Assembly (NCBI GenBank): GCA_036583965.1
Contig: JAZBQD010000001.1
Span: 21,437,569-21,501,568 of the forward strand
From: Prunella strophiata
Taxonomy: Eukaryota > Chordata > Aves > Passeriformes > Prunellidae
Direction of reading: 5' to 3'
Length of the DNA: 64,000 bases
Every line of letters begins with the position of its first letter. Positions within the stretch are counted from its first letter, which is position 1. Shown here piece by piece: positions 45,569 to 58,594 of the stretch. Below the pieces are notes generated by a model. It did no database searches and was not told the DNA's origin. It saw only the letters and a program-made list of their open reading frames with translations. Both the position numbers and the translations under genes were made by a program.

Positions 45569-45595
<27 letters not shown>
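45569..45595. repeat. A homopolymer (27 bp)
   Basis: Run of A on the plus strand, poly(U) in the PCDH15 transcript. Confidence 0.95.
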
Positions 45596-45600
<5 letters not shown>

Positions 45601-47195
45601 ACAAAGCAGGAAAAAATGCTTCTAATCCACTCAATACTTGTGTGCTTTGTTAGAATAAAATTAAATTTCAGTTTTCCACCGAGGTATGGAGTAACCTCAG
45701 AGCAAATATCTGGCAATTATTGTTTTTCACTATGAACCAAACATCACTCCAATCCTGTGAAGGATTTTGGAGGAAAATTTGGAAAACTAGGCCAATGTTA
45801 AAGCTGATAAATTTAAAAATCAAGGGTTAGTTGATTCTAAAAGAAATAAACAAGCCCTGATTTTCCAAAGAGGAGCCCTGGAAGCACAGCAGCAGAAATA
45901 TCTAAATGTGCTTCCACATCAAACACTGATTCACCAGCTTTGAAGCTTAATTCAACTTTAAATATTTAAATGTTCTTGAAATGTCATCAGATGCCCTGAT
46001 CAGCACGTACAGGCTTCTGTGTAAGAAACACAGAATTATAATGAGCTTCAAATAAAAATCATGCAACGGAACTGGAAAGCAATGATTAATTTAATAGAAT
46101 TAATTACATTAGCCAATTCAAGCAACCACTGTGCACCCAGAAACTGAAAACAGCATAAATGCAACACCAAAAACAAAGGCAGTAATTCTTTTAATACGGA
46201 AGAAATCACAATTATCCATCACTTGTTCATGTACAAAACCAGGGATAAACACACATTCATGACAAGTTATAGGAAACCAAGGGTATTGGACAAAAATCAG
46301 GCGACATTTTAGGTTTCCATGGTAACACTAACTTGCTTGTTATACCCATTTGTAAAGGCAAGCAAAGCAGAAAATTGTTGGTAACCTCTAGCCCACGAGT
46401 GATATTCCTTTGATCCCAAGCTTCGCTCATTAGTCACTTCCCAAATTTTAAATTCAGCAAGGCAGAGCCTACAAAGACTCTTGATTGTGATATGGCACCA
46501 AAGATTCCTGGGAGTAGCTGGGACCCAAATGAGGAGGGGCCTTGAAGGCCTCCTCAAACCCCAATAAACATTTGATTAAAGATATCTATGACATCATAAA
46601 GATGACATCCAGGATTTCAAATAATGATAGTGAATATCCATTATCTACACTTCCTCAGCATCTTTAGGTGCTTCCTTGCAGCAAACTAATTTAAAAACAT
46701 AATTCTTGTATCTCCTTCATCTCACAGATGCTGAGAAGGAAAACTCCATCACATGGAAGCAAACTGTCAAGCCACAGGCATCTGACTTGGGCCATCCTGG
46801 TGTCCTTCCTGTGGATTGTCCCCACCAGTGTGAAGACCTTTGACCAGGGGATTTGGCAGGTCCTGCTGCTCCCAGAGCTGTGCCAGGCTCTGGGGAAGCA
46901 TCCCGGGTACCCCAGCTCTGGAGGATACCTTGCTCTGCTCAGCTTCTTCCCAGCATTGTCCCACTGGTGGTGACCTGCCTCTTCTCCCCAGACCTCCTCC
47001 CAGTGCAGTCCTATCTTCTTCCCCCACATCTTATTCTTTTGCATGGGAGTAATTAAATTAATTTCTCTGTTCACTTTTTGAACTGGTTTAGAAAGAAATA
47101 ACATCTGAGAGCCTGAGCCCTGATCCCACAGAAGGAAAATCCTGTTAAAATCATGGGAAAGGATCTCAGTGTATGGATCACACTTGGTGCATAAA

Positions 47196-47675
47196 ATCAG
47201 AGAATCCCAGAATTGCCTGGGGGGAAGCAACCTGAAATCCCATCCAGTGCCACCCCTGCCATGGGCAGGGACAGCTTCCACTGTCCCAGGCTGCTCCAAG
47301 CCCTGTCCAGCCTGGCCTTGGGCACTGCCAGGGGTCCAGGGGCAGCCACAGCTGCTCTAGGCACCCTGTGCCAGGGCCTGCCCACCCTGCCAGGGAACAA
47401 TTCCTTCCCAATATCCCATCCATCCCTGCCCTCTGGCACTGGGAAGCCATTCCCTTTGTCCTGGCACTCCATCCCTTGAAAATGGGTATCTCTCTGTATT
47501 TCTTGTCAGCTCCTTCAGGCCCTGCAAGGCCACAATGAGGTCACCCCAAAGCTTCTCCTCTCCAGGCTGAACATTCCCAGCTCTCCCAACCTTTCCTCCC
47601 AGCAGAGCTGCTCCATCCCTCTGCTCATCCTGGTGCCTCCTCTGGACTCATTCCAACATGTCCATGTGCCAGTGT
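47196..47675 (-). mobile_element. CR1 LINE 3' fragment
   Basis: Antisense copy of about 0.48 kb starting AAATCAGAGAATCCCAGAAT, with all common blocks through TCTCCTCTCCAGGCTGAACA and CTCCTCTGGACTCATTCCAA. Confidence 0.85.
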
Positions 47676-48281
47676 TCTAGGCAGGATGGGGTCAGTCTGG
47701 AATTGCATCTCCAGCTCCTCCAAGTTCCCAGGCCTTGCTGAAAGCAACTGGGTGCACTGCTCATCACTCAGCCAGACATCAGAAAGAAACCTCTCTAAAT
47801 TTATGAGACATCCTTCACTTTCTAATGTTAATGCCAATTCCTTCTGGCTATATTTTAATATCCCATTAGTGTCTAAATTACCTGAGAATGCCCCATCATT
47901 TTGGGAAATCAAGCATGAGGGTGTCATCTTTTATGTTTACTTGGTGAACTCCTGCAGAACTCACCACACCAAGGATTCTGGCTCTCATCTGTATCCTTTG
48001 ACAGTGTTCCCATGAAGTGGATAATGCACTCCATCCCTTTCACATTATGCTAATATTGAGCCAATCCATCAAGTTTATAGGCTTTAAGGAAATCTAGCTA
48101 GGATGGTTTCAGTGCCTGGATTAAGTCAATGCTCTTTGAACAGCACAAAACCACGAGCCTGACACCTAAAGATGGTGTCAGTTCTAAAATGCTGCTTTCT
48201 CAGGGACTGAAAAGTTCGTTCTCAGCCCAAAATTATTCCTTAACTTAAGCAAATAAGAGAGCTTGGACATGACCAGCAGGG

Positions 48282-48740
48282 ACACAGAATCCCAGAATGG
48301 GTTTGGAAGGACCTTAAAGCTCAACCAGTGCCACCCCACGTCACGGACAGGGACACCTCCACTGTCCCAGGCTGCTCCAAGCCCCAATGTCCAACCTGAC
48401 CTTGGGCACTGCCAGGGATCCAGGGGCAGCCACAAGCTGCTCTGGGCACCCTGTGCCAGGGCCTGCCCACCCTCCCAGGGAACAATTCCTTCCCAGTATC
48501 CCATCCATCCCTGCCCTCTGGCACTGGGAAGCCATTCCCTGTGTCCTGCCACTCCAGGCCCTTGTTCAAAGTCTCTATGTTTTTGTAGCTTCTTCGGGTC
48601 CTGGAAGGCCACAATGAGGTGCACCCCAGAACTTTTCCTCTCCAGGCTGAACATTCCCAGCTCTCCCAGCCTTTCCTCCCAGCAGAGCTGCTCCATCCCT
48701 CTGCTCATCCTGGTGCCTCCTCTGGACTCATTCCAACAGA
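48282..48740 (-). mobile_element. CR1 LINE 3' fragment next to exon 48907-49122
   Basis: Antisense copy starting ACACAGAATCCCAGAATGGG and ending CTCCTCTGGACTCATTCCAA. Very similar to the copy at about 47196-47675, in direct orientation about 1.1 kb apart. Confidence 0.85.
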
Positions 48741-48906
48741 TCACAAAATCTTTTGGTTTAAGAAACAAAATGCTTTATACCACTGCCTTCTTAAAAAATT
48801 AAGCACTTTACATCTTTTCTCTAGGTCTTCCTGGAATTAAACTTTCTGCAGTGTTTGAATTTCCTCAGGAATTATTCCATGATAATAATCCCTGGCTGAT
48901 ACTTAC

Positions 48907-49122
48907 AAGCACTTCTGCTTTGCTGCTCAATCCCTTGCCGTAATCATCAGTGGCAATGACCTGGAACTTGAAATAGGATCTTCTCATGTTCTTGAAGAGC
49001 ATGGCAGTTTTGATCAGCCCCGTGTAAGCCTCGATCACAAAGCCTTCCTTGCCATCCTTGATGGGGGGAATGATGAGCCTGTACTGCATGGCACTGTAAT
49101 TCCCAGTGTCCTTATCATCAGC
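48907..49122 (-). CDS. PCDH15: PCDH15 exon: body of cadherin repeat EC11
   Basis: This 216-nt exon encodes 72 whole codons forming most of the last cadherin repeat. It starts [20 protein letters not shown], passes through [13 protein letters not shown] and ends [18 protein letters not shown]. The DxDTG-like start and the [10 protein letters not shown] segment are typical cadherin calcium-site and strand elements. The acceptor is CATTAG before GCTGATGAT, and the donor is GTGCTT followed by GTAAGT. It is phase 0 at both ends, so skipping it would keep the reading frame but remove most of a repeat. A CR1 fragment in the same orientation as the gene (48282-48740) lies about 165 nt past the donor in transcript direction. 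Identity as PCDH15 is secure from the long, specific match with the recalled vertebrate protein. Confidence 0.96.
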
Positions 49123-50154
49123 CTAATGGGGAAAACGAAACAAGCAGAGGCAAACAAGGTAAATATACATGGAAGGAGTCATTAACCTTGTCCTTTAAAT
49201 AAAGTTACATCTTGGCCCAGCAAATTTCTGCCACTCTGACATTTAAAACATCAGATCCCAGTGCACAGATATGGCTGCTACTTTAAATGCTTCATTTAAC
49301 TTTGCTGCACTCAGTTTTGCTTTTCCAGCAATTTCTTCCTCCTCTGTTGGCATTAAACTGCTCCAGAAGAAAGAAAAAAAAATTAAAAGTAGAAAAATAT
49401 AAGTTGACTTTCAAGTCTGCGACAATACCTAAGAACTGCTTAATTCTGAGAAACCTCCACTGCCAAATTCTCATTGAAAAGGAATTATCAAAGAAAAAAA
49501 ATCTCAGCAACTCGTGCACAGATTTGCACAAGAATGTCCTTCATATTACAGATATTCTGATGGAGCACAGGTATTTGTGGTGCAATCAAATAACTTTTTA
49601 TTAAAATAAGGAAGGATTGAGTGGCATTCCTGCAGGGGTGCACAGGGGCCTGCTGGGCACCCCAGTTCAGGACACAGAGCTGCTCTGGCACTGCTGCTGA
49701 ACTGGATCAGGATGCAGAGCTGGCATCAACCAGGCAGCTCCAGGAATTGTTATTCCACCTTCCCTGCTCCTGAAAACCCTGTGTAGCCCCATCTTGGCCT
49801 CTCCAGCCCCAGTCCTTATGCTCCTGTTCAACCTGTATCCAGAGGGAAGCGTTTCCAAGGACCCTGACAGAGCTTTCCCGTGCTCCTTCCAGGGATCAGT
49901 GAGGTGGGAGCTAATTAATGCCTGAGCACTCATTAGTCTTGGTCATGGCCTCAGCATCTGGGATACTTCAGGATCTATCAGCAGGTTTTTATGGAAATAT
50001 TGGCACTGCTCCTGAGGCCTGTCGCTTAAGCTATTGCTGGAATAGAAACCAGCCTTAACTTTGAAAAGGTGCACGTAAAATCCATGGAAAATCCATACTG
50101 TGCCACGACTTAAGAATGAAAAACAATAAGGGTTTGTGTCAGCATGAAGAGTTC

Positions 50155-50430
50155 ATAGACTCATGGAAAATCCTGAGCTGGAAGGGATCACTGATCCAAC
50201 CCCTGTTTCTGCCCAGACCGCCAACAATCCCACCCTGTCCATCCCTGGAGTGTTGTCCAAACCCTTCTGGAGCTCTGGCAGCCTCGGGGCTGTGCCTATT
50301 CCCTGGAGAGCCTGGGCAGTGCCAGCACCCTCTGGGGGAAGAACCTTTCCTGATCTCCAGCCTGACCCAGCTCCAGCCATTCCCTGGGGTCCTGTCCCTG
50401 CTCACAGAGAACAGAGCTGTTTATGAGACA
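50155..50430 (-). mobile_element. CR1 LINE 3' fragment, another subfamily
   Basis: TAGACTCATGGAAAATCCTG then AGCTGGAAGGGATCACTGAT and CCATCCCTGGAGTGTTGTCC match the reversed 3' region of a CR1 subfamily distinct from the common one. Confidence 0.7.
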
Positions 50431-51227
50431 CCACAGCTACAAAAAGAGAATTATCTGTGCAAGGTCATTAAGCCTTCAACAGGGGGCCATTAATCATCAT
50501 TAATTGTTTCCTCACCAGCACTGAACAAGTTCTATATGGTGGAAATTGTCCCTTCTGTTTTTTTATTAATTTTCAGATAATTTTTTAGGGAATACCAGCA
50601 CCAGATAAGTGATCCAGGTACTCAAAGCTGTGTATGCTCCATGATACTCCAAATCCTAGCAGCCCAGTTTCCCAGACAGAACCATCCAGCACTTAAAGGA
50701 TAATATTCTTTGCTGGAAAGAGCAAACAGGTTTCATTCAGAGCTGCCCAAAAGATGAGCTCCTGGAATGACACTGGCTGTCACTTGTCACGGACACACAA
50801 CTGGTTAAATTCCTACCCTCTCTCAATATTTTGCTTTCTTCTAAATTCACAAAGCTTCATCTGGCTTGACTACCAAAAGCATAAATATAAAATGTGTTAA
50901 GTTGTTTTTGTTCTCCAGCTCCATAGTTTTTTTTAAGGCTTTTAAAACCGAGAGTGCTGCCTCCTGGGTGAGCTCAAACTCCTTTATTAGCGATTTTAGG
51001 AAAGATGGGAAGGTTAAAAAGCTTTCTGAAATTTACTTTGTTCTGTCAATCAAAAAAGTAAAGGTATCAGTGGGCTTTTCCAGAGCATTCCAGCTTTCCA
51101 ACTGGCATGGGGAAATACAACCTCATGACATCCCAGAGCCAGCTTGACAGGTGGAGAATCAGGAAAATTGTTGGCTTTTCAAACAAATAAATTGCTGAAG
51201 GAAGAAATGGATGTGAAAACACACTGT

Positions 51228-51455
51228 CATAGAATCATGGAATTTTTAAGGTTGGAAAACATCTCCAAGACTACCCCAGCCAACCTCTGATCATCACCTT
51301 GCCCATTAAACCACATTGTGCAGTGCCACATCCACTCATTCCTTGAACACTTCCAGGGCTGGTGGCTCCACCATTCCCTGGGCAGCCCCCTTCCAATGCT
51401 CTACCACTCCTTCATGAAGAAACATTTTTAATATCCAACCTGAACTCAAGGAAGT
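51228..51455 (-). mobile_element. CR1 LINE 3' fragment
   Basis: CATAGAATCATGGAATTTTT, AAGGTTGGAAAACATCTCCA and CCATTCCCTGGGCAGCCCCC are reversed CR1 3' features. Confidence 0.75.
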
Positions 51456-51534
51456 GGCAGGAGAGAAACACCAGAAACTGATGTTTGGATGGTGAGAAAC
51501 AAAGACAAAAATTAAAGCAGCACCTCAGCTGTGC

Positions 51535-51810
51535 CTTGGAGTGCCAGGACACAGGGAATGGCTTTCCACTGCCAGAGGGCAGGGATGGATGGGATATTGG
51601 GAATTAGGAATTGTTCCCTGGCAGGGTGGGCAGGCCCTGGCACAGGGTGCCCAGAGCAGCTGTGGCTGCCCCTGGATCCCTGGCAGTGCCCAAGGTCAGG
51701 CTGGACAGGGCTTGGAGCACCCTGCAATGGTGTCCCTGCTCATGGCAGGGGTGGGAATGGATGGGCTTTGATGTCCCTTCCAACCCAAACCATTCTGGGA
51801 TTCCAGGGTA
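51535..51810 (+). mobile_element. CR1 LINE 3' fragment
   Basis: Sense copy: GCCAGGACACAGGGAATGGC, GATGGATGGGATATTGGGAA, the common block, then CCTTCCAACCCAAACCATTC at its 3' end. Confidence 0.83.
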
Positions 51811-53184
51811 AGTTCAGCTCATACAACACAGCTCAGGACAAAGCCATGACCAATCCAGAAAAGTCCTGCCTGGTGAAACCCTCTTGTTTATCCACACTCA
51901 GCTTTGCATTTTGGTAATGGAGCTGGGGGGGAAATAAAAACAGAATTCCTGTAACCCCACATGGCACATGAGGGACCCAGCAGCAGTCACAGGAGCAATG
52001 TCTGATCCGGCTCCTTTGGGGACATCTGTGAGCAAGCCACTGTTTCCCACAGAGTGCCCAGTGAAGTCCAAAGGCTCCCTAGAGGTGCCCTGGAGAGGAG
52101 CATGACACCCTTCCAATAAAAAGCCAATTTCTTTGTTAAAATGGATTTATGAGGTTGAGTCAGAAGCCCATCATATTTTTAATATTGGCAAATACTCTCT
52201 CAATAAAAGCTACGGCTTTTAATAGTCACTGCTTTCAATGACACCAGAAATCAATTTCACCTTCAGCATTTCACGCCTGGAGATGTGTGTGACTAAAAAC
52301 AAACAAAATTTGGATCCAAATTAAGGTATTGATGCTGCAGGCACAGGCATTAAATGAAGTCAGGCCTTCTGCACAAAGCTCAGGGCACTGGAGCTCAGCA
52401 CTAATGAGATGTTCAAGTCTTGCAGCTGAGTTTAAGGCATTAAACTCCAGTAAAACAGGCCTTTTGACATTTGAAGCTCACAGCTTGTAAAGTCCTGCAG
52501 AGTTCAGGTGCCTCGAGCTGGTGGACAGGCTCTGAGTTAATTGTCACAAGTTTTGAGAGCTCAGTGCCACCCCAGAGCCATCAGCAGCTTCAGCACCATC
52601 ACAGTTCAGGCTCTCTCCACATCCACCCAGAGATGAGCAAACAGGTGCCAAACAGGCTGGAAAATATGATCAGATTCCAGCTTCAAATATTTAACTTTCC
52701 AGTTTGCATTTCCCCCTTTCTCTGCTCTTTGGATCAAACCTAAGGACACTGGGCTTGGGAGGACCAGCAGAGAGAGCTTGTGAGCTGCTCCCAGGAACAT
52801 TCCAAACTTCTCTAATCCTAGGAGGGATGTTTGCTATTCCTGTAATTTGTCCTGAAGGTAAATATTTTTGACACTTCATTAGGAAGAGATCTATGACATC
52901 TCAAGAGTTGCATTATGACTGTCAAAGAAGAGAAAGAGCTGCACTTAATCTTAATATTCCAGCAGCATATCTGCCTTTTGTTCTGCACAAGAAATACAGA
53001 TGTCTCCTAAATCCTGCTGTGATTGAGGGCTGATAAATATGGATGATCTCAGGAATTACCAGGACAAATTCCAGCCTCCTGTGATTGAGTGTAGGTGTGC
53101 CCACACTCTCCTTCCACAAAGGAGGAGGAGGCACAAATCCTGGGGTGCTCCCTAATCCTGACACAAAAGCACTGAGTATTTTTA

Positions 53185-53375
53185 CTCAGAGGGAGGTGAG
53201 GCCCTGGCACAGAGTGCCCAGAGCAGCTGTGGCTGCCCCTGGATCCCTGGAAGTGTCCAAGGCCAGGTTGGACAGGGCTTGGAGCAGCCTGGGACAGTGG
53301 AAGGTGTCCCTGCCCATGGCAGAGGGTGGTACTGGATGGGCTGTAAGGTCCCTGCCAACCCAAACTATTCAGTTC
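53185..53375 (+). mobile_element. CR1 LINE 3' fragment
   Basis: Sense copy with CAGAGCAGCTGTGGCTGCCC, GGGACAGTGGAAGGTGTCCC and a 3' end CCTGCCAACCCAAACTATTC. Confidence 0.8.
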
Positions 53376-54159
53376 TCTCAGTAATCAACCCATTCCTTTT
53401 CTGTCCTTTGCAAGAAGGCCCAACAAATGATGCCTTTAAAGGATAAATTAATTAACCTCTGGCTCCACATGACTGCACAAGCACAGCTTGATGGCAGGAC
53501 ACCCAGGGAGGCTGGTAAACCCCCCCTTGGTGTGACAGCAGCACTCTGACCCTGTCACCAAAAATCACCAGTGGCATGCTTGGGATGAGCATAAAAATTA
53601 TCAATAACTCCTGTAGCTGCATAATCATTGACGATCCCAGTTTTTAGCATTATCAGCCTGAGCTAAATCTAGATTTGCTGCTCAGAGTCAAATGCAGTTG
53701 TTAATTTGAAATGTTTCCCAGCTCCCTCACAGGGTCACCCTTAACCACAAGCCTGAGGCTGCTAACGGGGCATGGAAGATGGCAGGATTGGGATTGGGCT
53801 GCTGAGGGTTTCTTTCCCTCTTCCTAGCAGATGGCAGCTCCAATGTTTCCCAATTAGTGGCTGGCACATGAAGCAGCTTTTAGAAGCAGACCGTTTTTGC
53901 CGGTAGGAATTTCCAGATTGCTGCAGATTTCCAGTTCTGACGGCACAGCTGCCACTGGCCTGTTTTAGGGGAGGTTTCACTGGGTGTTCTACAGACATCA
54001 AAGCCTGGAAATTTGGGGTAGCCATTTCAATTTTCCTTTCTTTTCTGTATTTCTTCACTTCCATGCTCTTTTACACCCTCATCTGGCTCAAGCCCTTTGG
54101 AACTCCTGCTCCTCACCTTGGTTTGCTACCGGCTGCCTCAGGAATTTGTAGCCTTGATT

Positions 54160-54360
54160 TTTTTTTAAAAAATATATTCATATTAAATTTATATTTAACT
54201 TAAAATATACCATATATATCAACATATAATATAGATCTATATTATAGTAGATTGATGGTTATTTTAATATATTCATTAATATTCATATTTAAATTCATAT
54301 TGCTTTGAATTTATATATCCATTTATATGTGAATTTATATATCAATTTATATTTCTTCAC
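54160..54360. repeat. AT-rich low-complexity block
   Basis: Mostly A and T with repeated ATATTCATATTAAATTTATA-like phrases; no exon features. Confidence 0.8.
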
Positions 54361-55357
54361 TACATCACTGATACTGATCACTGCCCAGCCCACTTCCAGT
54401 ACCCCCAGTGCCATGAATTTTCTGAGAAGCACAGGTAGGAAGAAATCAGGTGAATGGGAATTGCTCACTTTGTCCTTCAGTGGTGGCCAAAACCTCCCAG
54501 GTGCCAAAGGAAACAGGGATTCCTTTTGGCAGGCTGTCTCATGGGAAAAGGTGTTGAATAAGAGGGATTCCCAAAGCTGGGTTTTGAAACAAAGAATTGG
54601 AAAAATGGGTTTTATTGTCATTTTTCTTCGGCCAATAGCAGTTAATACTTGATAGAATAACTTTGTGTGTGTGTGTGAGAGGAAGTAAAGGCCACACACA
54701 TGGATTTCCTCTATGGGATGGGAATGATCCAGGCACACTCCACACTCCCAGCCCCACTAGGAGCCCTTACTCAGGAAGGCACATGCAAGACCACCAGTCT
54801 TCAAAAGACCCTCAAACAACAAAGTAATTGAAATGATCTTCAATTACATGGGAAAAAGTCCCAAAGGGCAGGGAATTGCTGCCAGAGGAAAATAATAGGA
54901 AATAAAGATCTTAGAGTAAGAAGTTCAGGAAGCCAACATAAAAAGCAGTAATATGATTTTTGAAGGAAAAATGCCTGGCATTCCTGTAATATTTGTCTTA
55001 GCAGGGCACACAGCTTTTTTTGGGGGCCAGATGTTCCAGCAGCTGGAGGCTGTGCTGTTGTCACTGCAATGAGCTTTCAGAGGAGATTTTTACTCCTACC
55101 AAGCATCTTTTCTCCCTACTCCGAGATCCATAAATCACATTTTAAGGAAGAAAAGGTTGTGACTGGCAAAGCAGTTCAGTTTTGTGCATGAGTCGTGCAA
55201 CAGTCAAAGGAGGGATGAGCCAAATATTGCCCTGAAAGCTCTCCTGGGTGCCCAAGGCGGAATCTCTGGAATTCCAGAACTTGCCACTCTAAAGATTCCC
55301 TTGTCATCCCAAGGAAAAGGAAATATCAAAAGAAAGGTTAGATATATATCTATAGGT

Positions 55358-55386
<29 letters not shown>
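55358..55386. repeat. (AT)n dinucleotide repeat
   Basis: An AT run of about 14 units, preceded by GATATATATCTATAGGTT. Confidence 0.9.
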
Positions 55387-55388
<2 letters not shown>

Positions 55389-57177
55389 ACGGGTTATAGG
55401 CACAGATAGAAAAAAAAAAAAAGAGATTTAATAACAAATCTGTGAAAAAAAAAAAAAGTAATTTTGGTATTCTCTCCCTATCCAGGAATTTTAACTGCTT
55501 CTTTTATCCATTGTTTTAGCTCATTGCGGGATCTCTAAGATGCTTTTGGGGTGAAGAAAAGAGGAATTCCTGCTCCCCTGTGTGTCCTCAGGGCCAGAAG
55601 GTGCAGCCTAAAATGGCTTTGGTTTATTTTGCTCTCTTCTGTTGAGATATTCCCAGGACATTCAATATTCAATAAAGGCTATTCAAAGGGAATAAAGGAT
55701 TAAATTCCATGAAAAATCTGATCAGAAAGAGCACAGGAAAGGGCTGGAATGAAAATATTGTAAGAATCAAACCATTTCCATGGGATCCAATACAGCCAAT
55801 TCCAGAGCCTTGGATTCACTGGCATTATTTAGGAAAAATTCCTTCCCTGCAAACATTTTCAGGACAAAAAACACCTTTATAAGCTGAGCAGGAATTCAGA
55901 CAATTCTCTTTCTTCACTGGAATTAGGACCTCTGATATTTCCTCATTTAAATCTGTAATAATTCAATAATTTAATAAATAAAGGAAGAAAAGCAGAGGTT
56001 AATGCTGTTAATATTTAAAAAGCAAGAGCTAATAACATTGCATTATAGGGAAAAGCCAATTCCTGCTGGTAATTCCCTCAAGATTTTGTTGTTTGTGGGT
56101 TTGTTTCCTGGAGCTGATTGAAAATATTGTGTTTGTGGCTCAAGGAAGCCTGGTTGGAATTCTGAGGGGGAACAACAGGAGCGCCATGAAAATACCAGTG
56201 AAAAGCAAAATAATTCTAACACGAGGAAACACAAAGCAAAGATCAAGGCACAGAATTCATAATTAGAGGCTATGCATGTTACATCTGGTTTTAATTAGTA
56301 TATTCCTAATGAAAAGAACAAAAAGGTCATTAGTTAAGGAAATGGGCTCTCAAACACACTGGAAATTCTGGGCAAAAAATGGAGAGAAGGGGAATTCAAG
56401 TAGCAAGGAGCAAATCCTTGGCTAAAAATTGCCATTTTATTCAAATATATCCCTTTTTTTTTTTTTCTTGGAGCATCAGTACCTCCCAGCTCGTAATCTA
56501 GTCAGATCCACAGAAAATAATTCATGTGGTTTATCACTCTCCAAATTAATTCTGATTAAAAATGACTTTTGGAGAATGATTTGTGGCATTCTGCTGAGCT
56601 TAAGCGTCTTTTTTATTTACTTAGAGGAATCTTACTATGAATCTAGAGCAAAGCAGCTTATTATCCTCCTCTAAAAGGCTTTTATACTCAAATTAATGTA
56701 TTTAAGAGGATGCTGCTGGCAGCAAATCCAATGACCTTACAGAATTGGGAGAAACTCCATAGGATTGGCCTTGGTACATATCAACTGTTTGGATGATGAG
56801 AAAAACTTTTATCCAACATTTTATTGGTCTGTTAGTTTCTAAATTCAATTTGTGTGGAAGACTATGGACTCAGAAATAGTTTTCTTCTCTCCCTATTGTT
56901 TTGTAAATTTTAATTTATTTTTTGTGCTTGATATTTTTTATTTGTGAAATTTTGTTCAAGGCAGAGTTGAGTATGACTGAAGCAACCAAAGGCAAGCATC
57001 TGAATTTCAGCAGTGTATTTGTGATCAATTGATCCAAATCTGATCTACATCAACTACTCTGTTAATAATTAAAGACTACAGTCCTTAATTATCCCCATAA
57101 GCTACTATGTCATGTTAAAGAAGAACTAACTGTGGGATTTTGGGGCTGTTTTTGGAAGCTGTAGTTTTGCATCAGGT

Positions 57178-57595
57178 CATTTGAAATGCTGGGAGAATTG
57201 GGATTGGCCAGCCTGGACAAGAGAAGCCCTGGGAAGACTTTGGAGCCCCTGCCAGAGCCTAAAGGGGCTCCAGGAGAGCTGGAGAGGGACTTTGGGAAAG
57301 ACATGGAGGGACAGGACACAGGGAATGGCTTCCCACTGCCAGAGGGCAGGGATGGATGGGATATTGGGAATTAGGAATTGTTCTCTGGCAGGGTGGGCAG
57401 GCCCTGGCACAGGTGCCCAGAGCAGCTGTGGCTGCCCCTGGATCCCTGGCAGTGCCCAAGGCCAGGTTGGACTTTGGGGCTTGGAGCAGCCTGGGATAGT
57501 GGAAGGTGTCCCTGCCCATGGCAGGGGTGGCACTGGGTGAGTTTTAATGTCCCCTCCCATCCAAACCATCCCAGGATTCTCTGATTCCAGTATCC
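57178..57595 (+). mobile_element. CR1 LINE 3' fragment
   Basis: Sense copy of about 0.4 kb, from GAATTGGGATTGGCCAGCCT through the common block to CCATCCAAACCATCCCAGGA. Confidence 0.83.
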
Positions 57596-58594
57596 CACAT
57601 TTGAGGCTCATCAAGGCTGTTGTCAGTGCCAGCAATAATGAAAAGACACTGAGAAAATCACTTTCTTCTCAAAATCACTCAGATGATGTGAAAGAAAGTG
57701 AGCAACTGTTAATGAATGCAGAAGATGAAAGCAAATGCATTAAAAACACCTCCTAAGAACCTGAATTTCCCCCTGGAATCCAAACCTGAATAATTTCTAC
57801 AGTGCATGCTCTGCGTGTACTTTATTAATGTTCTCCTAAATTTCAACTTGGAAAGCTGCTCATTTCATTCTACTCCTCAAGAACAGACATTCATTCGATT
57901 AATTATTCTTAAACCAGGCTGGAATGGGGATTGTGTTTAACTAACAGAGCAATTACTTTTGCTTTCTAAAGGCCAGGAAAAAAGGTAACGAGCACTGACT
58001 GCTGCAAATGCTCAATGCTACAACAATAAATTCCAGCCTGATCCTCTGCAACAAGAGCACTTCTTAATTATTTCTAATTTTACTTTCACTAAACACACAA
58101 TTATGTTTAATGCCATCCACTAATACCAACTCCTGGCTTAGGCTGGGCTCCATTTTGTGCCAGCAAAACCAGGGAGGATTGGAACAGAAAAAGCTTAAAG
58201 ACACAAAATTGACATTTCTTTTGCTCATCCTCTGTGGACTGATCACCTGTTTTGAGTCAAATATTTCTAAAGGGCAAAAGCAGATTTCTCTCATCATCCC
58301 AAAATTTCCCTTAGCTTTTCTCCACCCATTTCTTATCCCCCTGACTGACACACAAATACCTGTGCCTAAGAAATCCTCTTGGAAAACCAGGAAGGATTTC
58401 ACAGCCTGTCCACATTTCATGGGACGACTCCAAATGTGATTTGACATTTGTGCCTCATGTTTCATTTGCTTTCAGATGGAAAAAAAACCGTTCCTTTCCC
58501 TAAATTACTCTGCCTTCCAGAATTTTTTGCCTACTCCAGTGCCTCTGTCCTGTTATCTGCTCTCTACAATTCCCTGGAAGGAGGATGGAGCCAG

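Larger units (their letters stand above)
45015..48906 (-). other. PCDH15: PCDH15 intron within EC11
   Basis: Intron with an A-tract (45569-45595), two CR1 fragments in gene orientation (about 47196-47675 and 48282-48740), and a GC-richer unassigned block at 46720-47040. Open frames in that block on both strands match no protein I recognise. Confidence 0.6.

Noticed and set aside
54295..54738. 147-aa minus-strand open frame
   Set aside because: Unrecognised composition running into an AT-rich block; no exon features.
58064..58465. 133-aa minus-strand open frame in the EC11 intron
   Set aside because: No recognised protein, no repeat-free splice pair, and not compatible with the phase 0 junction between exons 59590 and 48907.
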